In this document: piece by piece, positions 1-5,171 of the stretch
How the letters are laid out: each line of letters begins with the position of its first letter
How positions within the stretch are numbered: the first letter of the stretch is position 1
The notes under the pieces: generated by a model
Seen by the model: the letters and a program-made list of their open reading frames with translations, nothing else
Database searches by the model: none
Told to the model about the DNA's origin: nothing
Program-made: the position numbers and the translations under genes
DNA from: a virus
Virus record (IMG/VR): IMGVR_UViG_3300020157_000009
Location: 1 to 34,216 of that record
Direction: 5' to 3' (one strand)
Length of the DNA: 34,216 nt

Positions 1-56
1 TGAAAGATACTGAAATCAATTTCTTCTTTTTCTGTCTGTTGTGTTGTTGTGCTCAT
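1..56 (-). CDS. 5' end of a leftward gene, cut by the window edge
   Basis: An ATG on the minus strand at 56-54 opens a frame that stays open to the window edge (MSTTTQQTEKEEIDFSIF...). Only 18 residues are visible, rich in Thr, Gln and Glu, so no family can be named. The bases before the start are a run of A with no Shine-Dalgarno sequence, a leader type that recurs in this window. It is divergent from the small-terminase gene, with about 417 bp of control region between them. Confidence 0.5.
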   Translation of the reverse strand, partial: MSTTTQQTEKEEIDFSIF

Positions 57-146
57 GTTTTTTTTGTTGTTGGTGTTGATTGTGATCGCTTCCAGGGCCA
101 GTATTTAAGCGGTTCTGTTGTCAATCACTGAGAACAAGATACCACA

Positions 147-165
147 TTGCAAGAACCTTGCAAGA
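147..165. repeat. Tandem TTGCAAGA repeat, 11-bp period
   Basis: TTGCAAGA occurs at 147-154 and again at 158-165, one helical turn apart. The second copy contains the palindrome CTTGCAAG (157-164). The position, about 50 bp upstream of the -35 box, suits an activator or repressor site, but this is inferred from geometry only. Confidence 0.45.
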
Positions 166-216
166 TATTTTTATTGGGTAGGTCATCTTTTTTTTCATGG
201 AGTTGATAAAATAGTG

Positions 217-246
217 TTGACACGTTTTCTGACGGATCATTATACT
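217..246 (+). promoter_or_regulatory. Sigma70-type promoter, TTGACA-N18-TATACT
   Basis: A perfect -35 box TTGACA (217-222) is followed after 18 bp by TATACT (241-246), five of six matches to TATAAT. The expected start point is near 253, giving a leader of about 220 nt before the small-terminase ATG at 474. This is one of the clearest promoters in the window. Confidence 0.65.
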
Positions 247-268
247 CAATTCGGCGAAGCCACTTCTT

Positions 269-299
269 TATATAGGTTGCACTCTAGAGTATATAGGTT
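269..299. repeat. TATATAGGTT direct repeat around a 10-bp palindrome
   Basis: TATATAGGTT is present at 269-278 and 290-299, a 21-bp period (two helical turns). Between and touching the copies is the perfect palindrome ACTCTAGAGT (281-290). It lies just downstream of the predicted transcription start, where a repressor could block elongation. The operator role is an inference. Confidence 0.45.
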
Positions 300-473
300 C
301 AGAGATTGTCCTCTCTTCTTCTTAACGCCTCCAATCTGAGAACGTCCATCACTGATTACGATCAGAATCACTGTCTCCCGGCTTCGCCTCGCACGATAGG
401 GATCATCAAAACAACGAGGGGGTGAACAAGGGAAGGTTGACTATGAAGGAGAGAGTAGGTAAAGATCAGGTTA

Positions 474-1031
474 ATGATCCCTAAAAACCAAGCAACCTTA
501 CCTAGCAGTCTAAACGCTCGCCAACTAGCCTATTGCACCCTTCGAGCAAAGGGTAACAATAAAGCACAATCCTACCTTCAAGCAGGCTATAAAGCTAAAG
601 ACATAACTCAAGCAGGATCGGCAGCTTGTAAACTGGAAAACGATGAACGAGTCTTGACCTATATCAAGACGTTGCAAGAATCTTCCTTTCTGAAAGACGC
701 ATTATCTGTAGCAGAAAAGCGAGCCTTCCTGGCTGCAACCGTTCGAGCTAATCCACTCGATCCTGATTTACCTGGTCATTTGATCCAAGAGGCCCGCACA
801 GAAGTTGATCCCGCCGGTAACATTAAAAAGGTTATCAAATTGCCTAGCAAATTGGAAGCCATTAACATAGACAACAAGATGGCTGGCGATAACTACGCCG
901 ACCGAGCAGGTAGCGAGATAGTCAATCCCTTCTTGGCTATCGTGAGTCTGTTCAGTAATCAGCCCGGCACGTTGCCAGCTATGCCAGCACAAGCACGAGT
1001 CATTGAAGCCGAGATCCTGCCAGCGGACTAG
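474..1031 (+). CDS. terS: Terminase small subunit
   Basis: The 185-aa product looks like the small terminase subunit, which binds phage DNA and hands it to the large subunit for packaging. Residues 14-50 have the helix-turn-helix layout common in Terminase_2-type proteins (LNARQLAYCTLRAKGNNKAQ, then the AGY motif). A middle helical part follows (AEKRAFLAATVRANP), then a variable tail. The length fits the family. ATG 474 is used because the similarity begins about 13 residues later; only a weak AGG precedes it. It lies 4.6 kb from the large subunit and on the opposite strand, which is unusual because the two are normally adjacent. The family call is from motif recognition, not a search. Confidence 0.65.
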   Translation: MIPKNQATLPSSLNARQLAYCTLRAKGNNKAQSYLQAGYKAKDITQAGSAACKLENDERVLTYIKTLQESSFLKDALSVAEKRAFLAATVRANPLDPDLPGHLIQEARTEVDPAGNIKKVIKLPSKLEAINIDNKMAGDNYADRAGSEIVNPFLAIVSLFSNQPGTLPAMPAQARVIEAEILPAD

Positions 1032-1289
1032 GCAAGCCGGAAGCCAGGATAAAAGCCGGGGAGGGGTGATGATAAAAGAATGCTTTTAAGGAATCTCTTC
1101 GGGTGGTGGGGTAGGGTATGCACGCCTAGCGTGGGGGCGGTCGTATACGATACTCCCCAATGAAAAAATATCAGTATCTGGAAACTTTCCCTTCTTTTAG
1201 TTTCTTTTCATACACATTGGATTGCAGGAAGTGAAATGTATTGTATAGATGCTTGACGAGGTGATGGGAGTGGTTATAGTTTTGGAACT
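1032..1289. other. Intergenic region with two hairpins
   Basis: No gene is seen. TAAAAG/CTTTTA (1073-1078/1083-1088) forms a small AT hairpin. CACGC-CTA-GCGTG (1121-1133) is a perfect 5-bp stem with a 3-nt loop. Just after it, GGGG and CCCC (1155-1158) bracket the perfect 10-bp palindrome TCGTATACGA (1141-1150). Together these could insulate the two transcription units. G/C strand bias flips across this interval. Confidence 0.4.
1253..1280 (+). promoter_or_regulatory. Promoter candidate, TTGACG-N16-TATAGT, nearly leaderless
   Basis: TTGACG (1253-1258) and TATAGT (1275-1280) are separated by 16 bp. The expected start point, about 1287, is only some 3 nt before the ATG at 1290, so the mRNA would be leaderless or nearly so. 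No Shine-Dalgarno sequence sits in the gap. Confidence 0.45.
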
Positions 1290-1652
1290 ATGGACAAAGG
1301 CGATCTACTTATTACGTTACTGAATGCTGCTACGATTGGTCATGTGTTTCACTTGCAGAGTCGGAGCTATGCGGAGCATAAGGCATTGAATACCTTTTAT
1401 TCTGACTTGCCTGATCTGGTGGATAGTGTGATTGAGGCTTATCAGGGAAGGCATGGGGAGTTGATTGAGTATCCCGATCAGGTGGTAGAGTTGAGTGAGT
1501 ATAAGGATGCTTTGGATTTTGTGATGTTTTTGAAGATTCTGGTTGAGGAAGAGCGTTATGTATTGGGAGATGCTTCGGAGATTCAGAACTTGGTGGATGA
1601 GATTGCGGCTTTGATTGACTCGACGATTTATAAGCTGACGTTCCTCAAGTAG
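1290..1652 (+). CDS. DUF5856 / Dps-like helical phage protein (candidate)
   Basis: This 120-aa, largely helical protein resembles small phage proteins grouped as DUF5856, which look like a shortened Dps/ferritin fold. The clearest stretch is residues 18-58: HVFHLQSRSYAEHKAL, then the segment ending in VIEAYQGRHG. That matches the pattern of His and Asp/Glu spaced over two helices. The C-terminal half is two more helices, the last ending in LTFLK. No function is established; DNA or metal binding by analogy with Dps is a guess. It is followed 1 nt later by the next small gene. Its coding strand is strongly G-rich, unlike the gene before it. Confidence 0.5.
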   Translation: MDKGDLLITLLNAATIGHVFHLQSRSYAEHKALNTFYSDLPDLVDSVIEAYQGRHGELIEYPDQVVELSEYKDALDFVMFLKILVEEERYVLGDASEIQNLVDEIAALIDSTIYKLTFLK

Positions 1653-1653
1653 A

Positions 1654-1860
1654 ATGATCCACGAATTTAGTAAACCTATACCTGTGGTTACGCCTATGGG
1701 AGATGGGCATGCTATCTATGTAGAGAGTGGTGGGATGTTTGAGCATGATGTGTGGACTGTTTGTTTAAGCGAGGGAGGGTCTATAAAGCATTTTAATAGT
1801 AGCCAGTTGAGGATGTGGCATAACGAGAAATTTGGCATCCATAAGCCATGTGTTGATTAA
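1654..1860 (+). CDS. Small conserved phage protein, unknown function
   Basis: The 68-aa product has a compact beta-rich look: PVVTPMGDGHAIYVESGG, then WTVCLSEGG and a final FNSSQLRMW. This layout (a 'TP-G-G-A-Y' strand followed by an 'acidic, hydrophobic, H-F-S' segment) is familiar from small proteins encoded next to replication or Dps-like genes in other phages, though I cannot name a family. The start is 1 nt after the preceding stop codon, so the two are co-transcribed and probably translationally coupled. It shares the same G-rich coding strand. Confidence 0.55.
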   Translation: MIHEFSKPIPVVTPMGDGHAIYVESGGMFEHDVWTVCLSEGGSIKHFNSSQLRMWHNEKFGIHKPCVD

Positions 1861-1915
1861 GCATCCATATCCATAGGTTCATGTTTAAAAAACAAGGATC
1901 TTTGAACATATAGGT

Positions 1916-1988
1916 AATCAACTACTAAAACGGGCTCAAAAATGGCTCAATCGGCTCAAGGGCCGTTTATAATTAGTAGTTCGGTGAT
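1916..1988. repeat. Compound inverted repeat with three GGCTCAA repeats in the loop
   Basis: AACTACTAA (1920-1928) pairs perfectly with TTAGTAGTT (1973-1981). AAACGG (1928-1933) pairs with CCGTTT (1963-1968) inside it, and AATCA/TGATT extends the base after a bulge. The apical part carries GGCTCAA three times (from 1933, 1944 and 1953). The lack of a following T-run argues against a simple terminator. Confidence 0.55.
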
Positions 1989-2130
1989 TCTTAACTCGCC
2001 AAAATAGACGAATGTTTCCCTTTGGAAATGCCTTAACTCGACTTCTGTTACGAGTTAGGAGGAGGGTTGTGTCTTTATCGGGTGGGTGAATTTCCGAAAC
2101 TGTGTCTCGGATTTTATGCAAGGTTGTTAA

Positions 2131-2160
2131 TTATTGGTGTGCGGCTTGATCGGGTATAAT
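2131..2160 (+). promoter_or_regulatory. Promoter candidate with perfect TATAAT box
   Basis: TATAAT is perfect at 2155-2160, but the -35 region is weak (TTATTG at 2131-2136 with 18-bp spacing). The expected start is near 2167. The transcript would run rightward through small hairpin sequences to the five-codon frame at 2281. No standard gene follows until 2920. Confidence 0.4.
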
Positions 2161-2280
2161 GCGGTGAATAATCGGGTAATCTCCGCAAGTGTAACCATAC
2201 TTAACAAATAATCGTCTTTTTTGTAAGGTATCGTTTACAAAATGCGGATGTCTACGATCTACTACACAGGAGCAGTAATC

Positions 2281-2298
2281 ATGAAATACTACTTTTGA
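2281..2298 (+). other. Five-codon ORF (MKYYF) with a good ribosome binding site
   Basis: ATG-AAA-TAC-TAC-TTT-TGA is preceded by AGGAG at 2268-2272, eight bases before the start. This is the best Shine-Dalgarno match I see in the window, placed before a frame that ends after five codons. It may be a leader peptide or chance. It is downstream of the TATAAT box at 2155. Confidence 0.3.
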
Positions 2299-2308
2299 GT
2301 GGTAGATA

Positions 2309-2410
2309 TCATTTGTCTCTGAATTTATTGATAAAATCTTTTAGGACGACTAGGATTATGCCAGTAGCCATTCCTAGAATTACGGCATCGGTGTCGATTG
2401 ATGTATTCAT
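2309..2410 (-). CDS. Small single-pass membrane protein (33 aa)
   Basis: The minus-strand frame from ATG 2410 encodes 33 residues: a polar start (MNTSIDTD), one hydrophobic helix (AVILGMATGIILVVL, about residues 9-23) and a charged end (KDFINKFRDK). The layout of a short acidic head, one helix and a basic cytoplasmic tail is typical of real phage micro-proteins. No Shine-Dalgarno sequence is visible. It lies downstream of the tRNA in the leftward transcription direction. Function unknown; it could be chance. Confidence 0.35.
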   Translation of the reverse strand: MNTSIDTDAVILGMATGIILVVLKDFINKFRDK

Positions 2411-2530
2411 GAAAAAATGGAGATGGAGGTTCAGGTCGCTAGTTCCGATCCGAATTTCACGGCGTAAAGAACCCCCTCAATGCCTCCATCAATATAAATC
2501 CTATTCACTTCTAAATATCTGTCAAGGAAT

Positions 2531-2604
2531 TGGCTACCCCTCATGGACTCGAACCATGACCCACAGAGCCAAAATCTGCGGTGCTACCATTACACCAAAG
2601 GGTA
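2531..2604 (-). tRNA. tRNA-Gln (anticodon UUG)
   Basis: The minus strand folds into a full 74-nt cloverleaf with encoded CCA. The acceptor TACCCTT pairs with AGGGGTA, with G as discriminator. The D arm is GTGT/GCAC, the anticodon stem GCAGA/TCTGT around loop TTTTGGC (anticodon TTG), and the T arm CATGG-TTCGAGT-CCATG. A U1-A72 first pair is typical of tRNA-Gln. It sits 37 bp downstream of the 74-aa leftward gene and is probably part of the leftward transcript. It would read CAA, a frequent codon in the Gln-rich virion proteins. Confidence 0.9.
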
Positions 2605-2641
2605 TAGGCTAATAATTATCTTTCTAAATTAGAGTATGGGC

Positions 2642-2866
2642 TTATTTTTTCCGAGGACGGCCCCTAGATTTTGAGGGAGCTGTTTGTTGGGATAAAGCAA
2701 CCCTGCCATAGATTGTTTTTTTAGCCACATCATCTGGCAAGTTATAAATGAATGCCCTCAACCTCATCCGTTGCTCTGGATTTATAACCCCGGCAAGCAC
2801 ACTAAAGTCCTCGCCCAATGCGGCTAATCTTTTTGCTTCCTCAAATGCTTCATCCTGTAATTTCAT
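2642..2866 (-). CDS. Small basic-tailed protein, unknown function
   Basis: The 74-aa product starts with a charged helical region (MKLQDEAFEEAKRLAALGED), has a middle INPEQRMRLRAFIYNLPDD helix and ends in SRGRPRKK, an AT-hook-like GRP core flanked by basic residues. That tail suggests nucleic acid contact, but no family is recognised. It is the last protein gene before the tRNA in the leftward block and is convergent with the zinc-finger gene at 2920. Confidence 0.55.
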   Translation of the reverse strand: MKLQDEAFEEAKRLAALGEDFSVLAGVINPEQRMRLRAFIYNLPDDVAKKTIYGRVALSQQTAPSKSRGRPRKK

Positions 2867-2919
2867 TTATAAATAAAAATGCTTGTATTTAGAAAAAATT
2901 CGTCTAGTGCTTGCAATGT

Positions 2920-3114
2920 ATGAAAAACATATTCTCCAAGAACAACCTTGAAAGGGCTTGTGATGAGTGTGGTGGAACTGGAAGTGATTGGTATGATGAA
3001 GGCTTGGGTGAACCATGCTGGAAGTGCCAAGGCACAGGCCATATAGCTACCGACGAGGGTAAGGCTATCCTCCAACTCATTGCACACCATCAGGGTAGTA
3101 TCTTGCAATACTAA
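2920..3114 (+). CDS. Small zinc-finger protein with DnaJ-type CxxCxGxG repeats
   Basis: The 64-aa product contains two CxxCxGTG units: CDECGGTG (C14, C17) and CWKCQGTG (C33, C36). These match the cysteine-rich repeats of DnaJ and small phage zinc proteins, so one zinc ion bound by four cysteines is likely. The start ATG 2920 is preferred over an in-frame TTG at 2911. It is the only rightward gene within a leftward block; the overlapping minus frame (2863-3108) lacks such motifs and is rejected. Role unknown; zinc binding is inferred from the motif. Confidence 0.7.
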   Translation: MKNIFSKNNLERACDECGGTGSDWYDEGLGEPCWKCQGTGHIATDEGKAILQLIAHHQGSILQY

Positions 3115-3117
3115 TAA

Positions 3118-3369
3118 TTACTTTTCTAGTCTTCTCCATCGGTCACGCCAAAGGAGATCGGCTAGACGATTGGCATAAGCTCTTACTTTCAATTCTGGAA
3201 GGTTAGGGTCAAGGATGTGTATCCCTTCGTGTAAAACAATATTGAGTCGTTTTTTACTTTTTAGTCTTGGGTCTATTTCAATTAGCTTATCAGCAAAGAT
3301 AGCCTGACCATCATTTCGTTCTCTACCTAGCTTCCTATCCTCAATCTTAATACGCCCTGGTAATTTCAT
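3118..3369 (-). CDS. HExxH metallopeptidase-like small phage protein
   Basis: The 83-aa product (from ATG 3369; an in-frame GTG at 3411 would add 14 residues) has a central HEGIH motif (H47, E48, H51) in the context IVLHEGIHILDP. This is the zinc-binding signature of metallopeptidases. An early strand (KIEDRKLGRE) and the conserved strand before the motif (IEIDPRLKSKK) match a common family of small phage proteins, and the end is a helix (ANRLADLLWRDRW). No substrate is known. It ends 4 bp from the stop of the convergent zinc-finger gene and overlaps the upstream winged-helix gene. Confidence 0.65.
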   Translation of the reverse strand: MKLPGRIKIEDRKLGRERNDGQAIFADKLIEIDPRLKSKKRLNIVLHEGIHILDPNLPELKVRAYANRLADLLWRDRWRRLEK

Positions 3370-3646
3370 CAGGCATTTTGTAGAGATTGAGATTTGTATT
3401 TGCGCTACCACACATACACCTGATGGTTTTCATTTCTAATTCACCCCTTTTAAAAGCACGTTTTAAACGCTTTGATGCAGCATCTTCAGATATATTTAGA
3501 TGCTGTGACATTCGTTTAGAAGTAACCCATTCCGTATTATCAAAATCCTCTTCCCTTGGAACCTCTGATCCCATTGTTTGACCAATGGTATCAAGGATGC
3601 TTTTTCTTAAATCAGCCGAGGATGGGTTTAGTTTCTTTTGGCTCAT
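3347..3646 (-). CDS. Winged helix-turn-helix protein
   Basis: From ATG 3646 this encodes 99 aa. Residues 39-70 (EWVTSKRMSQHLNISEDAA, then SKRLKRAFKRGEL) have the layout of a helix-turn-helix followed by a wing, with basic residues in the recognition helix. A CMCG pair follows (C77, C79). An alternative upstream start at 3685 would overlap the phosphoesterase gene more deeply; the shorter form already overlaps it by 35 bp. It may be a transcription regulator of the phage, but no target is visible. Confidence 0.55.
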   Translation of the reverse strand: MSQKKLNPSSADLRKSILDTIGQTMGSEVPREEDFDNTEWVTSKRMSQHLNISEDAASKRLKRAFKRGELEMKTIRCMCGSANTNLNLYKMPDEITRAY

Positions 3647-4418
3647 AAGATATAATCTTGGTTGATGGTAATTCTCCTTTGTCACATCCCCTCCAATCTA
3701 TGATTCCTACACCGGGACGACATATTGCATCTCCAACAACCTTGTGAGCGTATTTAGTCAGCAACTGCCAAGCTGGAGTTACCATAAAGATTCCAGATCC
3801 ATCGTTAAAGATTCCTCCCGTGTGTCGATGGCCTCGTAAATATATCTTTGGAACCTTATGACCTACACGGGAGTAATTCTGGCGAGCATTGCCCATTGTT
3901 ATAGACATCGCTCCTGCCTCAAGGTATGCCCTAGAACTCGTCGGCATATGGTGGGCAATATCAATGAGCGTTCCGTTAATTTCAAGCAGTCCCTTGTCAC
4001 CTAGCCAAGTTGCTCCTATTTCTCTAGCAATCATCTTTTCCCAATCACCAACATGGCATTCTGTTCCAGCAGTCATATAAACCGCACAAGCCATTTTAGC
4101 CAGAGGTCGTAAACACTCAATAGCGGCAAGAGTATGATCCAAATTAAGAGCAGCAACAATTTCAGATGAACCATGATGGCGACCCTCAATACAATCGCCA
4201 TTGATGACCAAAGCAAACGGGGTGTCTTTAAAATGATTAGCAATCTTTTTATCCTTGTCCTGCCAACATTGCCACAACCATTGTTGGTGGAGATTATTTC
4301 CTAATCCAATTGTGTTGCCAGTAGATGTCTCATGACCATCAGGCCACAACCCAACAGTAGAACCACAATGGAGATCACTTACAATGACAACTCCAAGTGG
4401 CTTTTGTTTTTTAGTCAT
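3612..4418 (-). CDS. Calcineurin-like metallophosphoesterase
   Basis: This 268-aa protein has the ordered metal-binding motifs of the calcineurin-like phosphoesterase fold: SDLH (D15, H17), NGD (D75), a modified third motif GTECH (H122) where GNH(E/D) is usual, a His pair (H156-H157) and GHRH (196-199). The family hydrolyses phosphoester bonds in nucleotides, nucleic acids or proteins, using two metal ions. In phages such enzymes are found near DNA metabolism and packaging genes; the substrate here is unknown. It overlaps the upstream gene by 8 bp and the downstream gene by 35 bp, so it belongs to a tight leftward operon. Confidence 0.8.
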   Translation of the reverse strand: MTKKQKPLGVVIVSDLHCGSTVGLWPDGHETSTGNTIGLGNNLHQQWLWQCWQDKDKKIANHFKDTPFALVINGDCIEGRHHGSSEIVAALNLDHTLAAIECLRPLAKMACAVYMTAGTECHVGDWEKMIAREIGATWLGDKGLLEINGTLIDIAHHMPTSSRAYLEAGAMSITMGNARQNYSRVGHKVPKIYLRGHRHTGGIFNDGSGIFMVTPAWQLLTKYAHKVVGDAICRPGVGIIDWRGCDKGELPSTKIISYEPKETKPILG

Positions 4419-4728
4419 TAGATTGATGGGAATATGGTTTTGGGGGGTGACTTGATGACAGCTCTTTTAAAATAATAGCCGCATCCCTCAATGAGACTTC
4501 CTCATCTTCCATCATCTCTGCAAGAGTCTGCATGGATTTAAGGCGTTCAATCAAGTGGTGATTGTAGCTAATTAGATCCAACTGCTCATCACGAAGATTC
4601 TCTGCATACCATCCAGCCCCGGCAGTCCAGAATTGAGTCTTATGCTCTACTTGACCAACCTTATATTTTTGTAAACCATTAGAACCAGCTTTTGACCAAA
4701 TTTCAAAAGCATCTTGTTCAGCGTTCAT
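4411..4728 (-). CDS. Small helical protein, unknown function
   Basis: From ATG 4728 this encodes 105 aa. The middle reads KYKVGQVEHKTQFWTAG, then ENLRDEQLDLISYNHHLIERL. An EQLDL-x2-Y-x4-L helix after a G-Q-x-E-H segment recalls small MazG/DUF5664-like phage proteins, but key residues are too few for a firm call. An alternative start at 4749 would add seven residues. Its 3' end overlaps the phosphoesterase start by 8 bp, so the two are probably coupled. Confidence 0.5.
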   Translation of the reverse strand: MNAEQDAFEIWSKAGSNGLQKYKVGQVEHKTQFWTAGAGWYAENLRDEQLDLISYNHHLIERLKSMQTLAEMMEDEEVSLRDAAIILKELSSSHPPKPYSHQSND

Positions 4729-4733
4729 TATGG

Positions 4734-4898
4734 TTATTTCTTTTTCCACTTTGCAGCATTAGCCGCAAATGTAGCCATTTTTCTAACAGCAGGAGATTTA
4801 CTGTGCTTTAGTTCAGCGGTAGTTTTACCAGTCTTTTTTTTGACAGCAGTGAATCTACCTTTGTGACTTTCTTTAATATGAATGCCGCTTTTATTCAT
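4734..4898 (-). CDS. Small basic phage protein (54 aa)
   Basis: From ATG 4898 the product is 54 residues and strongly basic: MNKSGIHIKESHKGRFTAVK at the start and SPAVRKMATFAANAAKWKKK at the end. This 'GIHIK-SHKG...SPA-RK-ATFA-NA--W' pattern is a widespread small phage protein of unknown role, which supports the internal start over the 101-codon frame that begins at 5039. Its start overlaps the stop of the upstream zinc-ribbon gene. Confidence 0.7.
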   Translation of the reverse strand: MNKSGIHIKESHKGRFTAVKKKTGKTTAELKHSKSPAVRKMATFAANAAKWKKK

Positions 4899-5070
4899 TG
4901 GTTGTTTTGGTTGAGAATCTATTCCAGACTCTATTGGGTTTGATATAGCCCAGAACATTACAGACATGGCAAGGACTTTTATTGGTATCTTTAAAATCAG
5001 ATAAGCATTCTGGACAATAACCATTCCAGTAAGCAACACAGCCTACAAACCATTTAAAGAGGAAGAGCAT
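4891..5070 (-). CDS. Small zinc-ribbon protein (59 aa)
   Basis: The minus frame from ATG 5070 encodes 59 residues with two CxxC pairs: CPEC (19-22) and CHVC (34-37). The spacing (C-x2-C-x11-C-x2-C) fits a zinc ribbon. A hydrophobic start (MLFLFKWFVGCVAYW) may form a short membrane helix or a hydrophobic core. The stop TAA at 4893-4891 lies inside the start of the next gene (ATG 4898), a typical translational coupling. A leftward promoter candidate ends about 10 bp upstream. Function unknown; zinc binding is inferred. Confidence 0.6.
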   Translation of the reverse strand: MLFLFKWFVGCVAYWNGYCPECLSDFKDTNKSPCHVCNVLGYIKPNRVWNRFSTKTTNE

Positions 5071-5080
5071 CTGGTTGGTA

Positions 5081-5109
5081 AGTATTCTTTAAGTCAAGTT
5101 TCAAGTCAA
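5081..5109 (-). promoter_or_regulatory. Leftward promoter candidate, TTGACT-N17-AATACT
   Basis: On the minus strand TTGACT (5109-5104) is followed after 17 bp by AATACT (5086-5081). The predicted start near 5074 is about 4 nt before the ATG at 5070. The same stretch has a 7-bp direct repeat AAGTCAA (5091-5097 and 5103-5109) and the inverted pair AGTATT/AATACT (5081-5086/5108-5113), so it may also be an operator. Confidence 0.4.
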
Positions 5110-5171
5110 TACTCCACAGGCTAAAGAAATACAAAAGAGTAAAGGAAACTCCCCCCCTGATCCCCCCACCA

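Larger units (their letters stand above)
57..473. other. Divergent control region before the small-terminase gene
   Basis: No convincing gene is seen in these 417 bases. An open frame at 118-339 exists, but it starts with TTG and contains the promoter described separately. The stretch holds a tandem TTGCAAGA repeat, a sigma70-type promoter and a TATATAGGTT direct repeat around a palindrome. A short frame (443-484, MKERVGKDQVNDP) overlaps the start of the small-terminase gene in another frame and could act as an upstream ORF. Confidence 0.5.
1861..2308. other. Structured non-coding stretch
   Basis: These 448 bases hold no convincing gene; the 61-codon minus frame at 1936-2121 lies over strong inverted repeats and looks accidental. 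Seen directly: a large compound hairpin (1916-1988), a 7-bp stem TAACTCG/CGAGTTA (2034-2040/2051-2057) with another TAACTCG at 1992-1998, a perfect TATAAT (2155-2160), and a five-codon frame at 2281. It may encode a non-coding RNA or serve as a control or replication region. Confidence 0.45.

Noticed and set aside
118-339. 73-codon rightward frame
   Set aside because: It starts with TTG, has no ribosome binding site, and the best promoter of the region (217-246) lies inside it.
768-992. 74-codon leftward frame inside the small-terminase gene
   Set aside because: It is fully antisense to a gene with recognisable small-terminase features and shows no domain.
1933-1959. CRISPR-like array suggested by three GGCTCAA repeats
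   Set aside because: Repeats are only 7 bp with spacers of 2-4 bp and lie within a hairpin loop. No cas genes or true repeat-spacer structure are present.
1936-2121. 61-codon leftward frame
   Set aside because: It overlaps perfect inverted repeats, has a Leu/Arg/Thr-rich accidental composition and no start signal.
2295-2612. 105-codon rightward frame
   Set aside because: It runs through the antisense strand of the complete tRNA-Gln and has no ribosome binding site.
2863-3108. 81-codon leftward frame
   Set aside because: It is antisense to the gene with the two CxxCxGxG motifs, which is the better supported one.
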